64,000 nt of DNA from Paraburkholderia sp. Tr-20389 (GCF_017104565.1 NZ_JAAGPD010000001.1:744001-808000); one strand, 5' to 3'. Shown: positions 9,604 to 18,047, counted from the stretch's first letter. The notes: generated from the sequence alone by a model not told the origin. A program made the numbers and translations.

Positions 9604-9852
9604 GTGGAAACAGTCAACCCTGAACTCATTGCGCGGCTCGTGAGGATCAACCCTGTCGTCATCGTCAACGGCGAGACGTCGCGCTCGCTGCGCTATCACG
9701 GCAAGCGCAATGTGCGCGCGCTGATGGGCTTTCTCGGCATGTATCGCGACATGCGCGCGCTCGTCTACAGCCATTCGGCAAGCGGCCGTCAGATGTGGCT
9801 CGACGTGCAGACCGGCCGCGAGTCGCAATTGCCCGTGCTGCTGCCTAACTGA
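9604..9852 (+). CDS. Small hypothetical protein, GTG start
   Basis: A protein of 82 residues that I do not recognise. It begins at a GTG preceded by GCGAGGATC. The sequence is compact and mixed in charge, with no signal peptide or membrane helix, and has good codon bias for this genome. It follows the hybrid kinase by about 105 bases on the same strand and may be co-transcribed, but there is no hint of function. Confidence 0.6.
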   Translation: METVNPELIARLVRINPVVIVNGETSRSLRYHGKRNVRALMGFLGMYRDMRALVYSHSASGRQMWLDVQTGRESQLPVLLPN

Positions 9853-9907
9853 CTGACGGCGTGACTGACGGCGGCGAAGCTGCCGCCAGTCCCATTGCTG
9901 GTTCTGC

Positions 9908-10333
9908 TCAGCTCGCGGCACCGGGTTCCCGCGCTGAACATCCGCGCAGAGCGCCTGCCGTCTGCATCTGCCCAACCCGCCGTAACGCTATGCTGACGAA
10001 GATGAGGGCGCTAGCCGCCATCTCGACCCGCCCGAACCGCTCGCCGGCAACCCAGCCAATCAACAGTGCGACGACAGGCGCAAGATAGTTCGCCGGCGGC
10101 AGGAAACGGCGAACGTAGATGTATGAAAGGCCCAGGATCATCGAGCTTGCGACCAGCCAGCAGTCACCGGCCAGATCGATCGTGCCGTCCGCCGCTGCCC
10201 ACGGGCGAGCAATCAGAACGATTCCGGCGAAGCCGACGGCAACACCCACAATACGTCTAACCAGGGAAGTTACTGAGTTAGACGGCTCGAACGGCGACGA
10301 AATCCGGCGCCGGCCAGCCTGCTGGCGACGCAT
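9908..10333 (-). pseudogene. Remnant of an EamA/DMT-family transporter
   Basis: The minus-strand frame carries two blocks of an EamA (drug/metabolite) transporter: one reading VGVAVGFAGIVLIARPW followed by a helix ending GLSYIYVRRF, then directly PVVALLIGWVAGE, which normally lies about 60-75 residues further on. The intervening helices are missing, the N-terminal half is absent, and the tail after the last helix is unrelated. I read this as a gene decayed by deletion. The rest of the stretch 9853-10566 shows no other recognisable gene. Confidence 0.6.
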
Positions 10334-10566
10334 AACTTAATGTAATAGCGCCACGAAAATAAAGCGCATTGACGCTGTTTTCCACGCCACCAATACTCAA
10401 GCCACAACACAGGCGGGCGTATCGTGCGAAGGCACTATCAGAAGAACGAGCCAGGCAACGGCGTCCCGACTTCAGGTTGAATCCGCGATTATGACAATGC
10501 ACGTTGCGCAGTTTCGCGCGGCTTCGCAGCCGGGTAGGCGCAAGGCGTTTCAAGAGATTTGATTCC

Positions 10567-11700
10567 ATGAACTCGGTAGAAAGAATGTTCGACCCTGCGC
10601 CGGAAGCCGAAGACAGACTGTCCAACGTCAGCACCTGGGAAAGCGGCGGCCGGCTCTGGCCGAGCAGCGAGCAGCAGAGCTTGACGTGTTGCCGCGTCGT
10701 CGACGAAACGCACGACGTCAAGACGTTTGAATTCCGCGTGGGCGACGGCTCGCCAGTCCGCTTCGAACCCGGTCAATTCATGACCGTGCAGGCGGATGTG
10801 CAAGGTCAAGCTGTCGAGCGCTGCTACACCATTTCTTCGCCCCCGACGCGCCCGTTTCTGCTGTCCATCACCGTCAAACGTGTGCCGGGCGGCACCATGT
10901 CCAACTGGCTTCACGACAACATGAAGGTCGGAGCCGGGTTGCGCGCGTATGGTCCGTCGGGCAGCTTTACAGCGACGGCGGCTCCCGCGAAGAAATCGCT
11001 CTACCTGTCCGCGGGTTCAGGCGTGACGCCGCTGATGTCGATGACACGTGCAAGCATCGACCTCGGCCTCGATCGCGACATCGTGTTCGTTCACAGCGCG
11101 AGAACGCCCGCCGATATCGTCTTCCGCAAAGAACTGGAGCGGCTCACGCAACTTTCACCGCGCCTTCGCACATTCTTCCTTTGCGAAGGCATCGGCGATG
11201 AAGAAGGCTGGCCCGCGCCCACAGGTCGACTCAGTCTCGAACTCCTGTCCGGATGGGTGCCTGACTATATCGAACGCGAAGTATTCACATGCGGCCCCGC
11301 CGGCTACATGAGCGCAGTGCGCGCACTGCTTCATCAAGGTGGACATGCGCCCGATCGTTATCACCAGGAAAGCTTCGACTTCGCCGCCGGCTCGGTGCCG
11401 GAGGCGCCCGCTGCACCGGAGAACGCCGCCACTCAGGAGACCTTCACCGTGAAGCTCTCGCGCTCTTCGAAGACGTTCACGATGAACGCCTCGGAGACTG
11501 TGCTCTCGGCAGCCAGAAAAGCCGGCGTCGCGATCCCGTCGTCTTGCAGCCAGGGCATTTGCGGAACCTGCAAGACCAAAGTGCTTGAAGGCACCGTCGA
11601 CATGAATCACAAAGGCGGCATCCGGGAGAGAGAGGTTCAGAAGGGACTTCGCCTGCTCTGCTGCAGCCGGCCGACATCGGACCTTGTGCTGGAACTCTGA
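10567..11700 (+). CDS. GbcB-like ferredoxin reductase (FAD/NAD plus plant-type 2Fe-2S)
   Basis: Electron-transfer flavoprotein of 377 residues with an FAD-binding domain (RCYTIS at 85-90), an NAD-binding domain (AGSGVTPLMSM near 149-159; TCGPAGYM near 241-248) and a C-terminal plant-type [2Fe-2S] domain with C327, C332, C335 and C365 or C366. This layout matches the reductase subunit of Rieske demethylases such as glycine-betaine GbcB. The matching oxygenase (GbcA-like) is not in the window. ATG 10567 was preferred over 10504 because the extra residues are basic and atypical. It leads a run of four same-strand genes that appear devoted to a methylated sulfonium or ammonium compound. Confidence 0.85.
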   Translation: MNSVERMFDPAPEAEDRLSNVSTWESGGRLWPSSEQQSLTCCRVVDETHDVKTFEFRVGDGSPVRFEPGQFMTVQADVQGQAVERCYTISSPPTRPFLLSITVKRVPGGTMSNWLHDNMKVGAGLRAYGPSGSFTATAAPAKKSLYLSAGSGVTPLMSMTRASIDLGLDRDIVFVHSARTPADIVFRKELERLTQLSPRLRTFFLCEGIGDEEGWPAPTGRLSLELLSGWVPDYIEREVFTCGPAGYMSAVRALLHQGGHAPDRYHQESFDFAAGSVPEAPAAPENAATQETFTVKLSRSSKTFTMNASETVLSAARKAGVAIPSSCSQGICGTCKTKVLEGTVDMNHKGGIREREVQKGLRLLCCSRPTSDLVLEL

Positions 11701-11828
11701 AACGCAGGCGCGGCTTCCGGTCAACCGGACCGCGATGGAACGCATGCTCCGGCGCCAACTTGCGCCCGAGCATGCCAGCCCGTTTCACTTCGTAGAACCC
11801 CACACAACAACGCCCCGGAGCGATAGAA

Positions 11829-13058
11829 ATGGCCGACGTACAGCTGTTTGATGCAGATTGCGCAGTCGAGCTTGGTGGAAGAGAACGGATCGTGCGGGAC
11901 GTGAGGGCGTATCGACTCGCTTGTGTGCAAGAGCAACTGCGCAAACACAAATGTCCCGCAATTCTGCTGTATGACCCGGTGAACATCCGCTATGCGACCG
12001 ACACCTCGAACATGCAGGTCTGGGCCGGCCGCAATCCTGCGCGATATGTGATGGTTTTCGCCGACGGTCGTATCGTCGCGTGGGAGTTCCACAGCAGCGA
12101 ACACGTATGGGACGGATTGAATCTCGACGTCGAACTTCGTGGCGCCGTCAGTTGGACTTTCTTCAATGCCGGCCATGAAGCCGAGCGGCGCGCTGAAACA
12201 TGGGGCGCGGAGATCGTCGACGTGTTCCGCCAGCATGCGCCCGGCGATCGCCTGCTGGCGGTCGACCGGCTCGACCCGTTCGGTACGGCGTACCTGGAAA
12301 AGCACGGCATCGCGTTGCTGGACGGACAGGCCTTGATGGAGACCGCTCGGCTCATCAAGTCGTCCGGTGAACTCGTGTTGATCGGCGAGTCGTTGCGCAC
12401 GGCCGAAAAAGGCATCGAGCGCATGCGGCGCGAACTGCGTCCTGGCGTGACCGAGAACGACATCTGGGCCAACCTGCATTACGAAAACATCCGCAACGGC
12501 GGCGAGTGGATCGAAACGCGGCTGCTCGCGTCTGGAGACCGGACGAATCCGTGGATGCACGAATGCTCTTCACGCGTGCTGCAAGACGGCGACCTGCTGG
12601 CATTCGATACCGACATGGTCGGGCCCAACGGCTATTGTTCGGACATCTCGCGCACATGGCTCGTCGGTGACGGCCGCCCGTCGGATGAGCAGCGCAAGCT
12701 GTACGAGCTGGCCTACTCGCAGGTCCATTTCAACATGGACCTCCTGCGTCCCGGCATGACGTTCCGCGAGTTCTCGGAAAAGGCATGGAAGATCCCGGAA
12801 CCGTTCATCAAAAACAGATACTGCTGCCTGGCTCACGGCATCGGCATGGTCGACGAATATCCGTCCATCGCGCACCAGGTCGATTGGGGCAGCGCAGGTT
12901 ACGACGGCATGTTCGAAGCGGGCATGACCGTGTGCGTCGAAAGCTACATCGGCGCAGAGGGCGGCACGCAGGGCGTCAAGCTCGAGCAACAGGTCGTTCT
13001 CACGGAGAGCGGTTGTGTGTCGCTGACAGATTGTAGTTTCGAATCCGACTGGCTGTGA
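11829..13058 (+). CDS. dddP: DddP-type M24-family DMSP lyase candidate
   Basis: A 409-residue 'pita-bread' M24 protein. M24 metal ligands are all present: D260, D272, H336, E371 and E386. From memory, the DddP DMSP lyase of Ruegeria lacuscaerulensis uses D295, D307, H371, E406 and E421; the spacings (12, 64, 35, 15) are identical, and its Y366 corresponds to Y331 here. Two further DddP-like blocks are visible: NIRYATDTSNMQVW (52-65) and GGEWIETRLLASG (224-236) followed by RTNPW. DddP cleaves dimethylsulfoniopropionate to dimethyl sulfide and acrylate. GGAG precedes the ATG. A creatinase- or Xaa-Pro-peptidase-like activity remains possible, but the DddP-specific blocks make it less likely. Confidence 0.75.
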   Translation: MADVQLFDADCAVELGGRERIVRDVRAYRLACVQEQLRKHKCPAILLYDPVNIRYATDTSNMQVWAGRNPARYVMVFADGRIVAWEFHSSEHVWDGLNLDVELRGAVSWTFFNAGHEAERRAETWGAEIVDVFRQHAPGDRLLAVDRLDPFGTAYLEKHGIALLDGQALMETARLIKSSGELVLIGESLRTAEKGIERMRRELRPGVTENDIWANLHYENIRNGGEWIETRLLASGDRTNPWMHECSSRVLQDGDLLAFDTDMVGPNGYCSDISRTWLVGDGRPSDEQRKLYELAYSQVHFNMDLLRPGMTFREFSEKAWKIPEPFIKNRYCCLAHGIGMVDEYPSIAHQVDWGSAGYDGMFEAGMTVCVESYIGAEGGTQGVKLEQQVVLTESGCVSLTDCSFESDWL

Positions 13059-13110
13059 GTGACAGCGCGAAAGATCACCTTCCAGTCTTTGCATAACATC
13101 AGGAGACAGC

Positions 13111-14313
13111 ATGTCAGGCAATCGTGGAGTGGTTTATGTGGCCCCCGGGAAAGTCGAAGTGCGCAGCATCGCCTTTCCCGAACTGGTCGACCCGTCGGGT
13201 CGCAAAGCGAATCACGGCGTCATCCTTAGAGTGGTCGCGACGAACATTTGCGGCTCCGACCAGCACATGGTGCGCGGCCGAACGACGGCGCCGGCCGGAC
13301 TCGTCCTCGGTCACGAAATCACCGGCGAAGTAATCGAAGTCGGCTCGGACGTCCTCACGCTGAAGAAAGGCGACCTCGTGTCGGTTCCGTTCAACGTGGC
13401 GTGCGGCCGGTGCCCCATGTGCAAGGCGCAAAACACCGGCGTCTGTCTCAACGTGAATCCCGCGCGTGCAGGCGGCGCCTATGGCTATGTCGACATGGGC
13501 GGCTGGATCGGCGGTCAGGCCGAGTACGTGATGGTGCCGTACGCGGACTTCAATCTGTTGAAGTTTCCGGATCGCGACCGCGCGATGGAGAAGATACGCG
13601 ATCTCACCTGTCTGTCGGACATTCTGCCGACCGGCTATCACGGTGCCGTCACTGCGGGAGTCGGGCCCGGTTCGACCGTCTATGTCGCTGGCGCAGGTCC
13701 CGTCGGCCTGGCGGCTGCGGCATCCGCGAGACTGCTCGGGGCGGCCGTCACCATTGTCGGCGACCTGAATCCGGTGCGGCTCGAGCATGCTCGTCGGGTC
13801 GGATTCGAAACGGTCGATCTCTCAGAAGATGCCTCGCTCGCCGAACAGATTGCCGATCTGCTCGGCGAAGCGGAAGTGGACTGCGCGATCGACTGTGTCG
13901 GCTTCGAAGCGCGCGGTCATGGTCACTCCGGTTCGCAGGTCGAGGCCCCGGCCACCGTCCTGAACTCGCTGATGGAAATCACGCGGGCCGCCGGCAAGAT
14001 CGGCATTCCGGGCCTCTATGTGACCGACGACCCCGGCGCGACCGATGCCGCCGCAAAGCACGGCAGCCTCTCAGTGCGCTTCGGCCTTGGCTGGGCGAAG
14101 TCGCACTCGTTCTTCACCGGTCAAACGCCCGTGATGAAATACAACAAGAATCTGATGCAGGCTATTCTGTGGGACCGGCTGAACATCGCCGAAGTCGTCA
14201 ACGTAACCGTCATCGAACTCAACCAGGCGCCCAGCGGCTACGCGGAATTCGATTCGGGCGTACCCAAGAAGTTTGTCATCGATCCGCACGGCAGTCTGAA
14301 AGCGGCGGCCTGA
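13111..14313 (+). CDS. fdhA: Glutathione-independent formaldehyde dehydrogenase
   Basis: Zinc-dependent medium-chain dehydrogenase of 400 residues, colinear over its whole length with Pseudomonas putida FdhA. Catalytic zinc ligands C47 and H68 and the structural zinc cysteines C98, C101, C104 and C112 are visible, with a Rossmann motif GAGPVGLAA near 195. It oxidises free formaldehyde (and formaldehyde plus alcohol by dismutation) with tightly bound NAD. A strong AGGAGA precedes the ATG. It follows the DddP-like gene by about 52 bases. Formaldehyde is the product of oxidative demethylation, which fits the reductase at the head of this gene run. Confidence 0.93.
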   Translation: MSGNRGVVYVAPGKVEVRSIAFPELVDPSGRKANHGVILRVVATNICGSDQHMVRGRTTAPAGLVLGHEITGEVIEVGSDVLTLKKGDLVSVPFNVACGRCPMCKAQNTGVCLNVNPARAGGAYGYVDMGGWIGGQAEYVMVPYADFNLLKFPDRDRAMEKIRDLTCLSDILPTGYHGAVTAGVGPGSTVYVAGAGPVGLAAAASARLLGAAVTIVGDLNPVRLEHARRVGFETVDLSEDASLAEQIADLLGEAEVDCAIDCVGFEARGHGHSGSQVEAPATVLNSLMEITRAAGKIGIPGLYVTDDPGATDAAAKHGSLSVRFGLGWAKSHSFFTGQTPVMKYNKNLMQAILWDRLNIAEVVNVTVIELNQAPSGYAEFDSGVPKKFVIDPHGSLKAAA

Positions 14314-14371
14314 CACAAGTTGCCGTAGCGACGAGAAAAGTTGCTTGCGTGTCTCCGAGGTGAGCTTTGCG

Positions 14372-14397
14372 GCCGGTCGAAAGACCGGCTTCTTTTT
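14372..14397 (+). terminator. Rho-independent terminator after fdhA
   Basis: A 7-base-pair stem GCCGGTC/GACCGGC (14372-14378 with 14383-14389) is closed by a GAAA tetraloop and followed by TTCTTTTT. It lies 58 bases after the fdhA stop and only 12 bases before the cupin gene start, so it should separate or attenuate expression of the two. Confidence 0.85.
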
Positions 14398-14409
14398 AGA
14401 GCGCACGAC

Positions 14410-15000
14410 ATGACTAATCGCCCCGAACACATTCAGACCTTCATTCGAATCACGGAGAGTCTCTTCCAGTCCGAAAAGCTCCCTTCAACTGGGAGGCAGG
14501 TCGCGTCCCGAGTCTTCGAGCGGCTTCGTACCCCGTCGGATGACGGCAAGCGACACAGCGCCCGCTATCCCGCATGCGACTGGATCGACGCGGCGCTGGC
14601 ACCCGTCCTGGACGAGCCGACTCAAATCGGCGCAGCCGCACGTGCAATCAAATCGCTCGAGCCGGTCTTGGGGTGGTCGCGCCGGACGTCTGGCTTACAC
14701 GGCAGTGAAAACTATGTCGAGGGACACGTGCACGGCATGATTTGCGGGCCAGGCGGCGCGGAAAGCCGCTACGACGTGCAACTCGGATTCTCGGTGATGG
14801 TTCCCAACGTCAGATACCCGGACCATAGCCATCCGCCGGAAGAGGCGTACGTGCTATTCACTGCCGGGGAGTTCCGTCAGAAAGACGGCGACTGGTTCGA
14901 CCCTGGCATTGGCGGCGGCATACACAATCCGCCCGGCAGCCCGCACGCGATGCGATCCGGCCCGGCGCCTTTCCTCGCCATCTGGTGCCTTCTGGTTTGA
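14410..15000 (+). CDS. Cupin DMSP-lyase-family protein (DddQ/DddL-like)
   Basis: A 196-residue single-domain protein with a C-terminal cupin. Motif 1 reads HSHPPEEAYVLF (H139, H141, E145, Y147) and motif 2 contains the downstream histidine H179 in GSPHAM; this H/H/E/Y plus H set is the signature of the DddL/Q/W group, where the tyrosine is the likely base. The length matches DddQ. It would cleave DMSP to dimethyl sulfide and acrylate, the same reaction predicted for the M24 protein two genes upstream. The start is the only Met before the domain, has a weak ribosome site, and sits just after a terminator. Many soil homologues are uncharacterised, so a related substrate is possible. Confidence 0.72.
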   Translation: MTNRPEHIQTFIRITESLFQSEKLPSTGRQVASRVFERLRTPSDDGKRHSARYPACDWIDAALAPVLDEPTQIGAAARAIKSLEPVLGWSRRTSGLHGSENYVEGHVHGMICGPGGAESRYDVQLGFSVMVPNVRYPDHSHPPEEAYVLFTAGEFRQKDGDWFDPGIGGGIHNPPGSPHAMRSGPAPFLAIWCLLV

Positions 15001-15024
15001 GCGAGACGCGCGGCAAACCCGGCG

Positions 15025-15354
15025 CTAAACCGAAGCGAACACCACAGCGCCCTTGTTGCCGACCTGAGTGAACGTTCGCACGAACCGGTAGGCGCCGCCG
15101 TTGACAGTCAGTTCGTTGAATCCGGACTGCGTCGACGCCAGAATGGCATCGGCGAGTTCATTCTGAATCGAGCCACATTTTTTCAGCTCGTCGTCCGACG
15201 CGCTGACGTCCCCGAGATACAGAGAACTGGTCCCGCTCTGACTTCTGACCATCACGAGATGTCCGCCTTTATCCAAGGCGAGTTCCAGGTATTCCGACAA
15301 AGTCGCCATCGCTTCGATGTTCGACACGGCACGGCGTTCAGACGTTGAGCCCAT
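15025..15354 (-). CDS. Hypothetical protein
   Basis: A 109-residue protein of unknown function. The start at 15354 follows a GGGGG run; the frame extends to 15525 but the extra part is Cys/Arg-rich and unlikely to be translated. No membrane segment or signal peptide is seen, and the last 40 residues look like a beta-rich fold. It is convergent with the cupin gene, 24 bases away, and divergent from the MFS transporter. Confidence 0.55.
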   Translation of the reverse strand: MGSTSERRAVSNIEAMATLSEYLELALDKGGHLVMVRSQSGTSSLYLGDVSASDDELKKCGSIQNELADAILASTQSGFNELTVNGGAYRFVRTFTQVGNKGAVVFASV

Positions 15355-15549
15355 GTAGCCCCCGATAATTTTTCCCACTGACAGCCATCGTACGCCAGAT
15401 GGCTGCCCGCCACACCTGTGAGATGTCCGTGCGTTCGAACGAAAACGATTAACTTCATAAACGCAAATCCGACCACCCACGGCACGCATATCCGGCATAC
15501 ATAGGCGAAAACACGTACTAGCCAAGCAGCCTCAAACCTTCTATTCTTA

Positions 15550-15563
15550 GAAAAACGTTTTCC
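15550..15563 (+). promoter_or_regulatory. LacI-type operator upstream of the MFS transporter
   Basis: The 14-mer GAAAAACGTTTTCC differs at one position from the perfect palindrome in front of the uronate dehydrogenase gene (18170-18183). A TATTCT lies just upstream at 15542-15547, the same relative layout as in the udh promoter. The remainder of the 330-base gap 15355-15684 is comparatively AT-rich and shows no gene. Confidence 0.65.
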
Positions 15564-15684
15564 AAACGTGACGGAAACATGCAAGCGCGCCGCCAGCCGG
15601 GCGCGACGCATCCCCGCCCCGGCGCTCGTCGCCGGCCATGAAAAGACCGCGGCGCGACGAGCGATGCCGCGAACGGAGACTTAC

Positions 15685-16974
15685 ATGCAATCTGCCGTCG
15701 TCGGCGTCGTACGCGCCGCCAGCCGCTTCCGCTGGACCGTCTGTGCGCTGCTTTTCTTCGCGACCGTCATCAACTACATGGACCGGCAGATCCTCGGTCT
15801 GCTCGCGCCGCTGCTCCAGCATGAGATCGGCTGGACGCAGGTGCAGTACGGCCGCATCGTGATCGCGTTCTCCGCGTTCTATGCAATCGGCCTGCTGTGC
15901 TTCGGACGCATCGTCGACTGGCTCGGCACGCGGATTTCATACGCGGGCGCGATGCTCATCTGGAGCATCGCCGCGATGCTGCACGCGGCCGTCGGCTCGG
16001 TGATGGGCTTCGCGGCCGTGCGCGCGCTGCTCGGCATCGGCGAAGGCGGCAACTTCCCCGCTGCCATCAAGACCACGGCCGAATGGTTCCCGCGCCGCGA
16101 GCGCGCGCTCGCGACGGGCATCTTCAACTCCGGCGCCAACATCGGCGCGGTGTTCGCACCCGCGATCATTCCGGCGATTGCCGTGATGTACGGGTGGCGC
16201 GCGGCGTTCGTCATCATCGGCGCGATCGGCATCGTGTGGCTGGCCGTGTGGCTCGCGGTCTATCGCCCCGCTGACCGCAGCGCGCAAGACGAAGCGTTCG
16301 ACGAACCGCGCGACGAAGTCGAAGCGCTCGACGCCCGCCACGCCAACGCCCGCGCGCCGGGCTGGGGCGAACTGATCAAGAAGCGCGAGACGTGGGCGTT
16401 CCTGATCGGCAAGTTTCTGACCGACCCGGTCTGGTGGTTCTACCTGTTCTGGCTGCCGAAGTGGCTCAACGAATCGCGCGGCATGGACATGCAGCACATC
16501 GGCTTGCCGCTCGTCATCATCTACGCGATCACGACGGTCGGCAGCATCGGCGGCGGCTGGATTTCGTCGACGCTGCTGCGCAAGGGCTGGACCGTGAACG
16601 CTGCGCGCAAGACAGCGATGCTGATCTGCGCGTGCTGCGTGCTGCCCATCGCGTTCGTGTCGCAAGCGGAAAACCTGTGGGTCGCCGTCGGCATCGTCGG
16701 CCTTGCAGCGGCTGCGCACCAGGGCTGGTCGGCGAATCTGTTCACCACGGCATCCGACCTCTTCCCGCGCCGCGCACTCGGCGCTGTAGTGGGCATCGGC
16801 GGGATGGCGGGCTCGATCGGCGGCGTGCTGTTCTCCGAAGTGATCGGCCAGGTGCTGCAACGCACGGGACACTACTGGGTGCTGTTCGCGATCGGCGCAC
16901 TCGCCTATCTGCTCGCGCTCGCGATCATGCACGTGCTGACGCCGCGCATGGCGCCCGCGAAGCTCGATGCGTAA
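15685..16974 (+). CDS. MFS transporter, hexuronate/anion:cation symporter type
   Basis: Twelve-helix major facilitator of 429 residues, closest in features to the ACS family (ExuT/GudP). The N-terminal NYMDRQILGLLAPLL and the loop-2/3 RIVDWLGTR motif are present. ATG 15685 is preceded by GGAGAC; the in-frame ATGs at 15568 and 15664 would add a hydrophilic leader and lack a better site. It probably brings galacturonate or glucuronate into the cell for the uronate dehydrogenase encoded at 18206, with which it shares an operator. Confidence 0.88.
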   Translation: MQSAVVGVVRAASRFRWTVCALLFFATVINYMDRQILGLLAPLLQHEIGWTQVQYGRIVIAFSAFYAIGLLCFGRIVDWLGTRISYAGAMLIWSIAAMLHAAVGSVMGFAAVRALLGIGEGGNFPAAIKTTAEWFPRRERALATGIFNSGANIGAVFAPAIIPAIAVMYGWRAAFVIIGAIGIVWLAVWLAVYRPADRSAQDEAFDEPRDEVEALDARHANARAPGWGELIKKRETWAFLIGKFLTDPVWWFYLFWLPKWLNESRGMDMQHIGLPLVIIYAITTVGSIGGGWISSTLLRKGWTVNAARKTAMLICACCVLPIAFVSQAENLWVAVGIVGLAAAAHQGWSANLFTTASDLFPRRALGAVVGIGGMAGSIGGVLFSEVIGQVLQRTGHYWVLFAIGALAYLLALAIMHVLTPRMAPAKLDA

Positions 16975-17035
16975 TCAGGCATCGCGCGCCGCCTCGCGCG
17001 GCGCGCTCTCCGAAGTACAGAGCATGAGCGAGGCT

Positions 17036-18028
17036 TCAGCCGCAGGCAGCCGTCGATTCGCGCACGATCAGCCGCGGCTCGAACATCGAATGCTCGGCCT
17101 CGCCGTGGCCCGCCAGTGCGTCGATGAGCTTCTGCATCGCCAGTTCGCCCATCTTCTCGCTCTGGATATCGACGGTAGTCAAGGCAGGCGCGGCGTACTC
17201 GCCATACGGCACGTTGTCGACGCCCGTCACGGAAACGTCGCGCGGCAGCTTGAAGCCGAGCGATGCCGCTTCTTTCATGAAGCCGAGCGCGATCAGGTCG
17301 TTGTAGCAGATCACCGCCTGCGGCCGCTGCGGCCCGAGCATCACGCGCGAACAGGCCTGCTCGCCGGCTTGCGCGGTCGGCGCGTGGGCATCGTGCACGT
17401 CGAGCGCGAGGCCCACTTCGTCGAGACATTCGCGCACGCCGCGAATACGCTCGTCGTTGATGCGCGCCTGGCCGAAGCCGAGATAAGCGATATGCCGGTG
17501 TCCGAGATTCAGCAGATGACGCGCGAGCATGTACGTCGCGAGCCGGTTGTCGATGCCGACGCTCGGAATCGGCAGGCCCGGACTGCGCCGCAACAGCACG
17601 AGCGGCTTGTTGAGGTCGAGCATCCACTGCGATTCTTCGTCGGGCATGCGCGAGCTGATGATGAGGCCGTCGACGCGCTGCGCGAGCGCCTCGATCAGCG
17701 AACGCTCGCGCGCCTGGTTCTCTTCCGTATCGACGAGCAGCAGCGTGTAGTCGTGCTGAAGTGCAACGCGATTCGCGCCCTTCACGACGTTCGTGAAGTG
17801 CGGATTGCTGATGTCGAGAATCGCCAGCCCGATGGTGCGCGTGCGGCCCGTGATCATCGAGCGCGCGAGCGGGTTCGAACGATAGCCGAGCCGCTCGATC
17901 GCCTCCTTGAGCCGCGCTTCGACGGCAGGAGAAAAGCGCTGCGCGCCGTTGATGTATTTGGACACCGTGGCGACGGACACGCCCGCCGCGACGGCCACGT
18001 CGCGAATCGTCGGGGAAACTTTTTTCAT
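17036..18028 (-). CDS. LacI-family repressor of the hexuronate module
   Basis: LacI-family regulator of 330 residues: HTH TIRDVAVAAGVSVATVSKYI at about 7-26, hinge NPLARSM, then a sugar-binding-like effector domain. The start ATG at 18028 lacks a purine-rich ribosome site because the upstream bases read ACCCTCCGG, so translation may be weak. The gene lies between the transporter and udh and is divergent from udh. Operator-like dyads precede udh, the transporter and, less perfectly, its own start, pointing to repression of all three. A hexuronate or its first metabolite is the likely inducer by context. Confidence 0.88.
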   Translation of the reverse strand: MKKVSPTIRDVAVAAGVSVATVSKYINGAQRFSPAVEARLKEAIERLGYRSNPLARSMITGRTRTIGLAILDISNPHFTNVVKGANRVALQHDYTLLLVDTEENQARERSLIEALAQRVDGLIISSRMPDEESQWMLDLNKPLVLLRRSPGLPIPSVGIDNRLATYMLARHLLNLGHRHIAYLGFGQARINDERIRGVRECLDEVGLALDVHDAHAPTAQAGEQACSRVMLGPQRPQAVICYNDLIALGFMKEAASLGFKLPRDVSVTGVDNVPYGEYAAPALTTVDIQSEKMGELAMQKLIDALAGHGEAEHSMFEPRLIVRESTAACG

Positions 18029-18033
18029 CCGGA

Positions 18034-18047
18034 GGGTAACGTTTTCG
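18034..18047 (-). promoter_or_regulatory. Degenerate operator in the lacI-type gene leader
   Basis: GGGTAACGTTTTCG matches the GGAAAACGTTTTCC palindrome at 11 of 14 positions and lies 6-19 bases upstream of the repressor's start codon, covering the place of the ribosome site. It suggests weak autoregulation. Confidence 0.45.

Noticed and set aside
10278-10721. 147-codon minus-strand frame over the start of the reductase gene
   Set aside because: Overlaps the well-supported reductase on the opposite strand and resembles no family.
11829-13058. Annotation of the M24 protein as ectoine hydrolase (DoeA) or Xaa-Pro peptidase
   Set aside because: No ectoine genes nearby, and the ligand spacing and DddP-type sequence blocks favour the lyase; uncertainty is kept in the confidence.
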